Positions 17,288-25,567 are shown, counted from the stretch's first letter. The stretch: 64,000 bases of DNA from Streptomyces diastatochromogenes (GCA_001418405.1 LIQL01000247.1:1-64000); one strand, 5' to 3'. The notes: generated by a model from the letters alone, not told the origin. Translations and numbers: made by a program.

Positions 17288-17866
17288 GTGCCACACCCCG
17301 AGGACGCGCCCCTGCGCTCCGACGCCCGACGCAATCGCGACCGCATCCTGGAAGTGGCCCTGGTCGAGCTGACGCGCGCCGCCGACGTCCCGCTGAGCGC
17401 GATCGCCAAGAAGGCCGGCGTCGGCCAGGGCACCTTCTACCGCAACTTCCCCAACCGCGAGGCCCTCGTGCTGGAGGTCTACCGGCACGAGGTCCAACAG
17501 GTCTGCGACGCCGCGACCCACCTCCTGGCCGTCGAACCGCCCGACCGGGCGCTGCGCGGCTGGATGGACCGCCTCGCCCGGTACGCCATGACCAAGGCCG
17601 GACTGTCCGCGGCGCTGTGCAAGGTCACCACCACCCCCGGCACCCTCGTCGGCGTGTCCCGCGGCCCGCTCACCGCCGTCGTCACCCTCCTGCTGACGGC
17701 GAACGAGGAGGCCGGCACCATCCGCCCCGACGTCGGCGCCGAGGACTTCCTCCTCGCCATCGCCGGCCTCTGGCAACTCGACCCGCACGCCGACGGGCCC
17801 GCCCGCGCCGGACGCCTCCTCGACCTCGTGATGGACGGCCTGCGCGCGGGGGCCACGGGGCGGTGA
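17288..17866 (+). CDS. TetR-family regulator, likely repressor of paoABC
   Basis: A 192-residue TetR protein from the GTG at 17288, behind GGGAGGAGGACGC. The helix-turn-helix is at about residues 15-60: NRDRILEVALVELTRAADVP, then AIAKKAGVGQGTFYRNFPNR. The C-terminal domain (SAALCKVTTTP, VSRGPLTAVV) is the TetR_C type found next to oxidoreductase genes. Divergent orientation with paoA and the two phased palindromes in between point to autoregulation and control of the aldehyde oxidoreductase, perhaps with an aldehyde as inducer (inference). Confidence 0.88.
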   Translation: MPHPEDAPLRSDARRNRDRILEVALVELTRAADVPLSAIAKKAGVGQGTFYRNFPNREALVLEVYRHEVQQVCDAATHLLAVEPPDRALRGWMDRLARYAMTKAGLSAALCKVTTTPGTLVGVSRGPLTAVVTLLLTANEEAGTIRPDVGAEDFLLAIAGLWQLDPHADGPARAGRLLDLVMDGLRAGATGR

Positions 17867-17943
17867 CCGGCGCTCCCCCCGGGAGGGCGGCAGGCCCGCC
17901 AGCTGCGCACCGGCGACCGGGAGACGCAGGTCACACGCGAGCG

Positions 17944-17970
17944 TGTCACGGGGGACCGGGCTGTCCCGTC
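17944..17970 (+). promoter_or_regulatory. ECF41-type promoter before the CMD gene
   Basis: TGTCACG (17944-17950), exactly 16 bases, then CGTC (17967-17970). The published ECF41 consensus is TGTCACA-N16-CGTC, so this matches at all positions but the last of the -35 element. It lies 40 bp upstream of the carboxymuconolactone-decarboxylase-family gene, the usual target of ECF41 sigma factors, and the sigma gene itself is the next gene downstream. Confidence 0.8.
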
Positions 17971-18009
17971 TCGGGAGCGCAAGCACCGGACACCACGGAG
18001 GAGCACACC

Positions 18010-18483
18010 ATGGACGCGCGACTGGACTACTTCGCCAGCCCGACCGCCGGCAAGGCACTCAAGCACTTCATGTCGGCCGGCCGGGCGCTGAAGGAATCGG
18101 CGCTGCCGGCCGCGACGCAGGAACTGGTGGCGTTGCGCGTGAGCCAGATCAACGGCTGCGCCGCCTGCATCGACATGCACACCAAGGAGGCCGCCGCGGC
18201 CGGCGAGACCCCGGTGCGACTGAACCTGCTGGTGGCCTGGCGGGAGGCCACGGTCTTCACCGGCGCCGAGCGTGCCGCACTGGCCGTGGCGGAGGAGGCC
18301 ACCCGGCTCGCCGACGCCGGCCACGGGGTCAGCGACGAGGTGTGGGCGCACGCCGCCGAGCACTATGACGAGGACCAGCTCACCGCCCTGGTGGTCCTGG
18401 TCTCCTTCATGAACGCGGTGAACCGGCTGAACGTCGTCACCCGGCAGCCGGCCGGCAGCTACGAGGTCGGACGGGCCCACTGA
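18010..18483 (+). CDS. carboxymuconolactone decarboxylase/AhpD-family protein
   Basis: A 157-residue protein with the AhpD-like helical fold. LVALRVSQINGCAACIDMHTKEA contains the CxxC redox pair and the downstream His of peroxidase-type members. GGAG precedes the ATG at 18010. This family is the C of the COE proteins (carboxymuconolactone decarboxylase, oxidoreductase, epimerase) whose genes accompany ECF41 sigma factors, and a fitting promoter lies upstream. It probably has a thiol-based antioxidant role rather than a decarboxylase role (family knowledge); the true substrate is not known. Confidence 0.9.
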   Translation: MDARLDYFASPTAGKALKHFMSAGRALKESALPAATQELVALRVSQINGCAACIDMHTKEAAAAGETPVRLNLLVAWREATVFTGAERAALAVAEEATRLADAGHGVSDEVWAHAAEHYDEDQLTALVVLVSFMNAVNRLNVVTRQPAGSYEVGRAH

Positions 18484-18587
18484 CGGGCGGCGGAGCGAAC
18501 ACGCCGGACGAGAAGGCGACTTCGTCAACCGCGCACCGCGGATCGGTACCGGACCGCCGGGCCGACGTCATGGGAAGGGAGCCCGGC

Positions 18588-19514
18588 GTGAGCAAGGTCG
18601 AGGAGTTCGAGGAACTGCGGCCGCTGCTGTTCTCGATCGCCTACCGGATCCTGGGCAGCGTGGGGGAGGCCGAGGACGCCGTGCAGGAGACGTGGCTGCG
18701 CTTCGACGGCTCCGCGACCCGGCCCGCGTCGACCAAGTCCTTCCTGTCCGCCACGGTGACCCGGATCGCCATCGACGTGCTCCGGTCCGCGCGGGTGCGA
18801 CGCGAGGCGTATGTGGGCCCGTGGTTTCCGGAGCCGCTGCTGAGCGATCCGTACCAGGACCCGGCCCGGGCGGCCGAGTTGGCCGACTCGGTGTCGATGG
18901 CGGCCCTGCTGTTGCTGGAGCGGCTCAGTCCGCTGGAGCGGGCGGTGTTCGTGCTGCGGGAGGTGTTCGGCTTCGGGTTCGACGAGGTCGCCGCCGCGGT
19001 GGGGCGCTCGGAGGCGGCGTGTCGGCAACTGCTGGTGCGGGCGCGCCGGCACGTGCGGGCCGACCGCCCGCGGTTCGTGGCGGACCGGCAGGAGCGGCAG
19101 GAACTGGCCACGCGGTTCTTCGACGCGCTGCGCAGCGGCGACGTGGACGCACTGCGGGAGCTGCTGGCCGCCGACGTGCAACTGCTCGGCGACGGCGGTG
19201 GCAAGGCCCCGCAGCTGGCGCACGCCGTCACGGGCGCGGAGAACGTGGCCCGCGTGCTGGGCACGGTGTTCCCCTTGATGGGCCGGATCGCCATCACCTT
19301 CGAGCCGCACGAGGTCAACGGTCAACCCGGCGCGCTCGTCCGCGACCGGGACGGGAAGGTGCTGCACATCCTGGCCCTCGACGTGCTCGACGGGCAGGTC
19401 CAGGCGGTCCGCGCGGTGATCAACCCCGACAAGCTCGGTCACCTCGGCCCGGTCGCGGACGCGTGGGCCGTCGACCGCGAGGTGAAGCGGGTCCGCCGCC
19501 GGCCGAGCCGCTAG
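18588..19514 (+). CDS. ECF41-family sigma factor (SigJ-like)
   Basis: A 308-residue sigma factor from the GTG at 18588 (GGGAAGGGAG upstream; an ATG 18 bp earlier is possible). Region 2 (AYRILGSVGEAEDAVQETWLR) and region 4 (LSPLERAVFVLREVFGFGFD) are joined by YVGPWFPEPL, a linker word typical of ECF41. The C-terminal SnoaL-like extension of about 130 residues carries DGGGK at 202-206 and NPDKLGHL at 279-286, both ECF41 hallmarks. The extension takes the place of an anti-sigma factor, and none is encoded nearby. It lies 104 bp after the CMD gene and is likely co-transcribed from the ECF41-type promoter, which gives a positive loop. Confidence 0.93.
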   Translation: MSKVEEFEELRPLLFSIAYRILGSVGEAEDAVQETWLRFDGSATRPASTKSFLSATVTRIAIDVLRSARVRREAYVGPWFPEPLLSDPYQDPARAAELADSVSMAALLLLERLSPLERAVFVLREVFGFGFDEVAAAVGRSEAACRQLLVRARRHVRADRPRFVADRQERQELATRFFDALRSGDVDALRELLAADVQLLGDGGGKAPQLAHAVTGAENVARVLGTVFPLMGRIAITFEPHEVNGQPGALVRDRDGKVLHILALDVLDGQVQAVRAVINPDKLGHLGPVADAWAVDREVKRVRRRPSR

Positions 19515-19642
19515 GGCCTGTCCGGAGTCGTGATCAATGCGGCCTGTTCCGCACTCGAGGGGCCCTTTCCCACGGCACCGGGGCAACCCGGGCCCGCGGT
19601 AGTGGCGCCCGGCCGGCAAGCCGGACGCCGCAACCGCTCACG

Positions 19643-20410
19643 TCAGGCCCGTGAGGTGACCGCTCGGCCGAAGTGCCGGGCGAAGAACCGGACCGCGCTG
19701 TCGGCCTCGAAGCGGGGCAGCTCCTTGTGCTTGCCCGAGTTCACGTGCAACGACTTCTCCTTCGAAGCGAAGGCGTCGAAGAGCGCGAGACCCTCCTCGC
19801 GCGAGATGTGCTCGTCGTCCCACTGGAGGTCGAACTCGATCGGGACGGTGATCTGCCGCGCCTTCTCGGCCAGGGCATCGGGCCAGTGCTGGCCGAAGAC
19901 CGCGGCCGTGATCCTGGGTTCGATCGCCGCGAACGGTACGCCGATCGCGGTGCCCATGTTGATGCCCCAGAAGCCGACCGGCCCTTCGGTGCCGATCTCG
20001 GGAAGTTCCTGGAGGGCGTCGAGGGTCGCCTGGTATTCGGGCACAGCGAGCTCGGCCAGGTGGTCGTTGTAGCGGACGACGATCGGGCCTTCCGGCTCGC
20101 CCGCCGCCCTCGCCCGGAACAGCTCGGCGATTTCTGCCTCGTCGTGCGCCGTGCGCGGCCGGTCGCCGTGACCGGGTGCGTCGATGACGGCGACGTGGAA
20201 GCCGCAGCCGGTCACGAGGAGGCGGGCACGGCCGGACATCGCCGGGTGCTTCTTGTGGTTGCCGCCGCCGTGGGCCATCAGGATCAAGGGTGCGCGATCG
20301 GCCGGGTGGGAGGCCGGCGACCAGAGGACGCCGGGGACGCCGCCCACGGTGAAGTCGCGTTCGATCACGCCGTCCGACGACGAGTCGGCGGTGAACTGCA
20401 AAGAGTGCAT
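19643..20410 (-). CDS. alpha/beta hydrolase with altered nucleophile motif
   Basis: A 255-residue dienelactone-hydrolase-like protein. LILMAHGGGNHKKHP is the oxyanion region, VAVIDAPGHGDRP the segment after strand 4, and GFWGINMGTAIGVPF the nucleophile elbow, where the expected Ser of GxSxG is Asn (codon AAC, one base from AGC). The acid and base candidates downstream (DDEHIS, NSGKHKELP) are present. The protein is therefore either catalytically inactive, altered in mechanism, or recently mutated. The ATG at 20410 has AAAGG upstream. A 17-codon reading frame with an excellent ribosome binding site precedes it. Confidence 0.82.
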   Translation of the reverse strand: MHSLQFTADSSSDGVIERDFTVGGVPGVLWSPASHPADRAPLILMAHGGGNHKKHPAMSGRARLLVTGCGFHVAVIDAPGHGDRPRTAHDEAEIAELFRARAAGEPEGPIVVRYNDHLAELAVPEYQATLDALQELPEIGTEGPVGFWGINMGTAIGVPFAAIEPRITAAVFGQHWPDALAEKARQITVPIEFDLQWDDEHISREEGLALFDAFASKEKSLHVNSGKHKELPRFEADSAVRFFARHFGRAVTSRA

Positions 20411-20466
20411 GGGGTGTTGCCTTTCGGGAGTGCCTTGTTGTCGAGGCGCTCCCGGCGACACCTACG

Positions 20467-20520
20467 TCAATCGCCCGACCGTGACGAAATGGGGAGCACC
20501 CACATGGATACTGCGTTCAT
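20467..20520 (-). CDS. possible 17-residue leader peptide
   Basis: An ATG at 20520 follows GAGGAGGTGAGACCC, the best ribosome binding site in this stretch, and opens a 17-codon frame (MNAVSMWVLPISSRSGD) that ends 56 bp before the hydrolase start on the same strand. It has one Trp and no run of a single amino acid, so classical attenuation is not obvious. It could couple or time translation of the hydrolase. Supported only by the ribosome binding site and position. Confidence 0.4.
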   Translation of the reverse strand: MNAVSMWVLPISSRSGD

Positions 20521-20627
20521 GGGTCTCACCTCCTCGGACGGTGTCGCGGTCGGCTGAAAGCTAGCAACCCGATCGTCGTCCCGGCCAGCCCTTTTCGCCA
20601 CCACGTGAGCACAACTCCGGACACGTC

Positions 20628-21110
20628 CTAGTGCGACAGCCGCAACCCGGTGACCAGGTCGGGGCGGATCCGCAGGGCGTGGGCCATCCGGTGGTCGGTC
20701 CAGGGGTGCAGCAACGTCTGGTAGTGCGCCAGGTCGTCGGGGTCGGTGATCAGGTGGCAGTAGCCGGTGACCACCACGCTCCAGCCGCAGTGCGTGGCCG
20801 GGTCGATGGCGTCGGCCTCGTAGGCGACGACCACCCCCTCGTCCTCGGCGTGTTCGGTGAGGGTGGTCAGTGCCGCGCCCTCATGGGTGCGGATGATCAC
20901 CTCGCCGCGGTGCAGCAGGTGGTTCACCGGGCGGATGGCCGGCAGCGCGTCCTGGGTGAAGACGATCCGGCCCAACGACACGCTGCCCAGTAGCCGGAGG
21001 GCCTCGGTGCGGTCCAGTTCGCTGCTGCGGCGGGACGCCTCACGGTCGGCCCAGTCCACCAATGGATCGGTGGCGGTGCCGGCGGCGTGCCGGGCCGGGA
21101 TGTCGTTCAC
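20628..21110 (-). CDS. pyridoxamine 5'-phosphate oxidase-family FMN-binding protein
   Basis: A 160-residue split-barrel flavoprotein from the GTG at 21110 (CAGGGAG upstream). LLGSVSLGRIVFTQDALPAI and RPVNHLLHRGEVIIRT are the first strands of the PNPOx-like barrel; GWSVVVTGYCHLI is the later strand. Small proteins of this type occur in hypoxia/NO-response regulons of actinomycetes (for example the mycobacterial DosR regulon), and a copy of the palindrome shared by this block lies 78 bp upstream. The substrate is unknown; F420 or FMN could be the cofactor. Confidence 0.8.
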   Translation of the reverse strand: MNDIPARHAAGTATDPLVDWADREASRRSSELDRTEALRLLGSVSLGRIVFTQDALPAIRPVNHLLHRGEVIIRTHEGAALTTLTEHAEDEGVVVAYEADAIDPATHCGWSVVVTGYCHLITDPDDLAHYQTLLHPWTDHRMAHALRIRPDLVTGLRLSH

Positions 21111-21187
21111 GGCGTGCTCCCTGTCCTGTCGAGGCTGCTGACGCACTGTGCTGCGGGCCAGTAGACGGGCCCCGCGGGTCGCCCGCC

Positions 21188-21202
21188 AGGGCCGTTCGGC
21201 CC
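21188..21202. promoter_or_regulatory. Dos-like box 1, upstream of the PNPOx gene
   Basis: AGGGCCGTTCGGCCC, two inverted arms around GTTC. The same 15 bases occur at 22724, and a one-base variant at 25568. It lies 78 bp upstream of the PNPOx-like gene, and all copies border genes of one apparent gas/redox-response block. The likely binding protein is the LuxR-type regulator at 22825. Confidence 0.7.
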
Positions 21203-21240
21203 GCCGTGCGGGGAACGCTCCCCGCACGGTCGGACCGGGG

Positions 21241-22653
21241 TCAGCGGACCGCTCCGGTCACCGGCCCGTCCGCCGGGCACCCCGCCGGGCGGCCGGCCGG
21301 CGCAGCGAGCGGGTCCGGCACCGGGTCGTGGCGGATGTGGTCGGCCGACATCCCGGCCGCGGTCAGCCGCGCGACCGTGGCACCGACCATGGCCGCCGGA
21401 CCGCTGACGAAGGCGAGGTGGTCGGACCAGGGCCCGGCCCCGGCCACCGCCTCGGCCAGCGGCCCGTACTCGGTGTGCCGCCGGTCGCCCGCCGCGGTGG
21501 AGTCGTCGTCCAGCACCCGTACGACCCGCAGCCGGTCGTGGCGCGCCGCCAACTGGGCCAGCGCCCGCGCGTCGTACAGCTCGTTCCGGCTGCGGGCGCC
21601 GATGAAGAGGTGCACCCGGCCGGTGTGGCGCAGCGGCATTCCGGCGGTGCCGCGACGCCGGGCGGTCCACTCCTCCAGCAGCGCCTTGACGGGCGCCCAG
21701 CCCGTGCCGCCCGCCACCATCAGCAGATCACGGGACGGGTCCTCGTCGGGGAGCGTCATCGTGCCGTGCGCGGGACCCAGCCGCAGGGTGTCGCCGACGC
21801 CGGTGCCCCGCACCAGCGCCTCGCTGACGCCGCGGGGCCCGGTCTGCCGGACGTGGAAGGTCACCTCGCCCTCGGGCCGCGGCGCGGACGCCAGGGAGTA
21901 GTGCCGCCACGCCTGGGGCATCAGCGGCGACTCGACCGCCGCGTACTGGCCGGCCCGGTACGGGTACGGCTCGTGCACCCGGACCCGGAGCACCGCGAGG
22001 TCGGGGCGGCGGCGCTCGTGGGCGGTCACCGTGCCCTGCCAGCACGGCGGTTCGGCGAGCGCGGCGTCGGCCCCCTCGACCATCGACGCCACCGCGAACC
22101 GCAGCATCCGCACCCATGCCTGCTCCACCGCCTCGGCCCAGCGGGGCCCGGCGGTGCGCCGCAGCGCCGCGCACAGGGCGGCCTCGAACGCCTCGTAGTG
22201 CGCCGGGCGCACTCCGAGCTTGCGGTGGTCGTGGCCCAGCTGCCGGAAGTAGGCGGCCACCTCGGCGGGGCGGTGCAGGTTCTCGATCAGGTACCAGAAG
22301 GCGCGGGCGAGGTGCGCGCGCTGGAAGTCCATGGACGCGGGGAACAGCGACCGCAGGTAGGGCCAGCGGGCGAACATCTCGTCGTAGAGGTGGGCGATCA
22401 GGTCGCCGAACGGCGTGACCAGGTCCAGGTACTGGGTGATCAGCCGCTGGTCCGCGGCGCCGTCGTAGGTTTCCGGCGTTAAGTCCGGCGCCGGGGCCCG
22501 GCCTTGGCCCAGGATGCGCCGACGCAGGCGCATGGCGTCGTGCCGGGCGAGCAGGGCGTGGTACTCGCCGCCGACGGTCCCCGCGGCGGACCGTCCGGAC
22601 GGCAGGGACTGCTCGGGCGACGTGGTCCGGGTGAACTGGCGGGGCTGTTGCAT
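21241..22653 (-). CDS. globin-coupled ferredoxin-reductase-like flavohemoprotein
   Basis: A 470-residue fusion. After a 60-residue extension comes a globin domain (TQYLDLVTPFGDLIAHLYDE ... HRKLGVRPAHYEAF) with H143 as the likely proximal heme ligand, then an FAD domain with RHYSLASAPR (RxYS motif), and an NAD-binding domain with LLMVAGGTGWAPVKALL and FVSGPAAMV (CGP-like, Cys replaced by Ser). The architecture is that of flavohemoglobins, which oxidise NO to nitrate, but it is divergent from the classical HmpA at 33139. The ATG at 22653 follows AGGAGGTCG. Codon 58 is the rare Leu codon TTA, which in Streptomyces makes translation depend on bldA tRNA. Confidence 0.88.
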   Translation of the reverse strand: MQQPRQFTRTTSPEQSLPSGRSAAGTVGGEYHALLARHDAMRLRRRILGQGRAPAPDLTPETYDGAADQRLITQYLDLVTPFGDLIAHLYDEMFARWPYLRSLFPASMDFQRAHLARAFWYLIENLHRPAEVAAYFRQLGHDHRKLGVRPAHYEAFEAALCAALRRTAGPRWAEAVEQAWVRMLRFAVASMVEGADAALAEPPCWQGTVTAHERRRPDLAVLRVRVHEPYPYRAGQYAAVESPLMPQAWRHYSLASAPRPEGEVTFHVRQTGPRGVSEALVRGTGVGDTLRLGPAHGTMTLPDEDPSRDLLMVAGGTGWAPVKALLEEWTARRRGTAGMPLRHTGRVHLFIGARSRNELYDARALAQLAARHDRLRVVRVLDDDSTAAGDRRHTEYGPLAEAVAGAGPWSDHLAFVSGPAAMVGATVARLTAAGMSADHIRHDPVPDPLAAPAGRPAGCPADGPVTGAVR

Positions 22654-22707
22654 GGGGATCGACCTCCTGACGGGGGCGCCAGTATCGCAACGCGGCCCCG
22701 TGCCCGA

Positions 22708-22739
22708 AGGGCCCCGATCCCCCAGGGCCGTTCGGCCCT
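22708..22739. promoter_or_regulatory. tandem Dos-like boxes 2 between flavohemoprotein and response regulator
   Basis: AGGGCCGTTCGGCCCT (22724-22739) is a 16-bp palindrome. Directly adjoining it is AGGGCCCCGATCCCCC (22708-22723), a weaker copy in the same register. Tandem sites are typical of DevR/DosR-type regulators. They lie between divergent genes, so they can serve both the flavohemoprotein and the response regulator. Confidence 0.72.
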
Positions 22740-22824
22740 TGCGCAGGGCTTTCGGGGCGGCGAACCTCGGGGGCGGGCCCCTCGTGCCCCGGCCGATCCG
22801 CGCAGAACCACAGAGCGAGAGTGC

Positions 22825-23550
22825 ATGAACCAGCAGTCCGTCCCCCCTGCCGCCACCCCGCCCGCCGCCGCCCCGGACACGCCGCTGCGCGTCTTCATCC
22901 TCGACGACCACGAGGTGGTCCGCCGCGGCGTGCGGGACCTCCTGGAGGCGGAGGAGGACATCGAGGTCGTGGGGGAGGCGGGGGACGCCCGGCAGGCCCT
23001 CGCCCGGGTGCCGGCGGTCCGGCCCGACGTGGCGATCCTCGACGTCCGGTTGGGCGGCGCCGACGACGACCACGAAGGCATTGAGGTCTGCCGGGAGTTG
23101 CGGGCCCGGGTGCCGGAGCTCGGCTGCCTGATGCTGACGTCCTTCGACGACGACGAGGCGCTGTTCGACGCGATCATGGCCGGGGCGGCCGGTTACGTGC
23201 TCAAGCAGATCGACGGCACGGCGCTGGTCAACGCGGTGCGCACCGTCGCGGCGGGGCAGTCGACGCTGGACCCGCGCACCGCGACGCGGGTGATGGAGCG
23301 GCTGCGCGGCCCCGGCCGGGACGAGGCGGTGGACGAACCGTCCGAACTCGACCGGCTCTCGCCGCGCGAACGCGAGGTGCTGGACCTGATCGGCGAGGGG
23401 CTGACGAACCGTCAGATCGCGGACCGGTTGTTCCTCGCCGAGAAGACGGTCAAGAACCGGGTGTCCGCGATCCTGGCGAAGTTGGGGGTCGGCCGCCGGG
23501 TCCAGGCGGCGATGGTCGTCGAACGCCTCAAGGGGCAGCCGCGGCCGTGA
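22825..23550 (+). CDS. NarL/LuxR-family response regulator (DevR/OsdR-like)
   Basis: A 241-residue response regulator. The receiver domain starts at RVFILDDHEVVRRGVRDLL, with the phospho-acceptor Asp in DVAILDVRLGG and the conserved Lys in YVLKQIDG. The C-terminal LuxR helix-turn-helix is LSPREREVLDLIGEGLTNRQ, IADRLFLAEKTVKNRVS. It is the probable partner of the GAF-GAF kinase encoded convergently at 23683-25413, and the probable binder of the AGGGCC-N4-GGCCCT palindromes. The pair resembles DevS/DevR of mycobacteria and OsdK/OsdR of Streptomyces, which respond to O2, NO and redox state. Confidence 0.9.
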   Translation: MNQQSVPPAATPPAAAPDTPLRVFILDDHEVVRRGVRDLLEAEEDIEVVGEAGDARQALARVPAVRPDVAILDVRLGGADDDHEGIEVCRELRARVPELGCLMLTSFDDDEALFDAIMAGAAGYVLKQIDGTALVNAVRTVAAGQSTLDPRTATRVMERLRGPGRDEAVDEPSELDRLSPREREVLDLIGEGLTNRQIADRLFLAEKTVKNRVSAILAKLGVGRRVQAAMVVERLKGQPRP

Positions 23551-23559
23551 GCGGGACAC

Positions 23560-23592
23560 CGGGCGCACGGCGGGCCTGATCCGCCGCGCCCG
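23560..23592. terminator. bidirectional hairpin between response regulator and kinase
   Basis: CGGGCG-ca-CGGCGG, loop GCCTGAT, then CCGCCG-CGCCCG. It begins ten bases after the response regulator stop codon, between convergent genes. Confidence 0.65.
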
Positions 23593-23682
23593 GACCGGTC
23601 AGCGGGCGCACGGCGCCGCGGCCCGGAGCGCCCGACGCCCCCGCGGCCACGCACCGGCTCACCGCCCCGGGACCGGGCCGGC

Positions 23683-25413
23683 TCAGGCGGGCAGCGGCAC
23701 GCACCAGACGATGCGGGTGCCGCCGCCCTCCGGCGCACCGACGCCGAGTCGGCCGCCGAGCATCTCCGCCCGGGCCCGCATGTTGGCCAGGCCCCCGGTG
23801 TGCGGTGCGGCCCCGACCCCGACCCCGTCGTCCGCCACCGTCAGCGTCACCGCGGCCGCGGTCACCGACAGCGCCACGTCCAGACGGCGGGCGCCGGCGT
23901 GGCGGGCGGCGTTGCTGAGCGCCTCGGCGGTCACCGCCACGAGGTGCTGGGCCACCTCGTCGGGGACCGCGGCGTCCACCGGGCCGTCGATCTGCAACGC
24001 CGGGGCGAAGCCGAGGGAACCGGCCGCCCGCTGCACCGCCTCGGTGAGGTCCCGGCGCAGCCCCCGCCCGTCCTTGCCGTCGCCGGTGGTGCGCAGGCCG
24101 AAGATGGTGGACCGGATGATCTTGATGGTGGTGTCCAGGTCGTTGACCGCGCGGCCGACCCGCTCGACGGCCTCCGGGCGCTCGATCAACCGGGTCGCGC
24201 TCTGCAACGTGATGCCGGTGGCGAACAGCCGCTGGATGGCGAGGTCGTGCAGGTCCCGGGCAATCCGGTCGCGGTCGTGAAGGACCGTCAGCTCCTCCGA
24301 CTCGGCCCGCCGACGGGCCAGTTCCAGGGCGATCACCGCCTGGTCGGCGAAGCCCGATATGAGCCGCACCTCGGCGTCGTCGAACGCCGGCCGCCCGGCC
24401 AGGCGGATCAACCGCAGCGCACCGCAGCCGGTGTCCACCTGGAGCGGCACGGCCACCGCCGGCCCGTACGCCTCCCCGGCCTCCCCGCCCGGCGCGGCAC
24501 CGTCCACCGTCTCCCCGGGCACCGCGGCGGCACCGTCCGGTCCGAGCGGATACGCCCGCGGATCGGCCCGCAGGTCGGCGCTGACCACCGGCCGGCCGCT
24601 GCGGACGGCCATGCCGGGCAGCGAAGCGTCCGCCGGTACGCGCAACCCGGTGATCCGGCTCGCGCCCGTCCCGCACGCCACCGTCACCGTCAACTGGTCC
24701 GGGGACGAGGCCGACGGCAGCAGCACCGCCGCACAGTCCGCGCCGGCCACCTCCCGCGCGCGGTCCGCGATCAGCCGCAGCACCTCCTGCGCGTCCGTCC
24801 CCGACAGCAGGCTGCGGGTGATCTCGCCGAGCGCCTCCAGCCAGCGCTCCCGGCGGCGGCTCTCGTGGTACATGCGGGCGTTGTCGATCGCCACGCCAGC
24901 CGCGGTGGACAACGTGGTCAGCACCGCCTCGTCGTCCGCGTCGAACGAGCCGCCGCCCCGCTTCTCGGTGAGGTAGAGGTTGCCGAACACCTCGTCGCGG
25001 ACCCGGACCGGTACCCCCAGGAAGGTCCGCATCGGCGGATGGTTGGCCGGAAAGCCATAGCTGTGCGGATGCCGGGTCAGGTCGGTCAGCCGCAGCGGCT
25101 CCGGGTTGCGGATCAGCTCCCCGAGGATGCCGTGGCCGCACGGCGTCCGGCCGATCAGCCCGATCAGCTCGTCGGACATGCCGACGGGCAGGAACTGCGA
25201 CAACTGCCCGTCGCCGACGACGCCGAGCGCGCCGTACTCCGCGTCGGTGAGGGTGACCGCCGCCTCCACGATGCCCCGCAGCACCTGCGGGAGTTCGAGG
25301 TCCCGGCCCAGGCCCATCACCGCGTCGAGCAGGCCGCGCACCCGGTCCGGCTCGTGGAGCTGCGGCCCGTGGACACCGTTCGCGGTCGGTGCGTACTGCT
25401 GCGATTCGGACAT
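23683..25413 (-). CDS. GAF-GAF histidine kinase (DevS/DosS-like heme sensor)
   Basis: A 576-residue soluble kinase with two GAF domains (about 45-185 and 205-365), a HisKA_3 dimerisation domain with H in IARDLHDLAIQRLFATG, and an HATPase domain (SNAARHAGARRL, DDGVGVG). The first GAF domain contains FPANHPPMRTFLGVPV; H125 in this word corresponds to the proximal heme histidine of mycobacterial DosS (H149), so gas sensing through heme is likely. No transmembrane helix is present. It is convergent with its probable response regulator and divergent from ctaD, with Dos-like boxes in the gap. Confidence 0.9.
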   Translation of the reverse strand: MSESQQYAPTANGVHGPQLHEPDRVRGLLDAVMGLGRDLELPQVLRGIVEAAVTLTDAEYGALGVVGDGQLSQFLPVGMSDELIGLIGRTPCGHGILGELIRNPEPLRLTDLTRHPHSYGFPANHPPMRTFLGVPVRVRDEVFGNLYLTEKRGGGSFDADDEAVLTTLSTAAGVAIDNARMYHESRRRERWLEALGEITRSLLSGTDAQEVLRLIADRAREVAGADCAAVLLPSASSPDQLTVTVACGTGASRITGLRVPADASLPGMAVRSGRPVVSADLRADPRAYPLGPDGAAAVPGETVDGAAPGGEAGEAYGPAVAVPLQVDTGCGALRLIRLAGRPAFDDAEVRLISGFADQAVIALELARRRAESEELTVLHDRDRIARDLHDLAIQRLFATGITLQSATRLIERPEAVERVGRAVNDLDTTIKIIRSTIFGLRTTGDGKDGRGLRRDLTEAVQRAAGSLGFAPALQIDGPVDAAVPDEVAQHLVAVTAEALSNAARHAGARRLDVALSVTAAAVTLTVADDGVGVGAAPHTGGLANMRARAEMLGGRLGVGAPEGGGTRIVWCVPLPA

Positions 25414-25567
25414 GACCGTGCTGCTCCCAAAGATCCCGTACGTCTGCTCGGCAGCGTACGTGATCACCGCCCGGACACCGGCGGGTACCGGTGCCGTCCG
25501 GCCATCCGCAACGGGCCGGCGCCGGGCCGGCCGTCCCCGCAGGAAGGGGCCGCTCGCGGTCCGGGGA

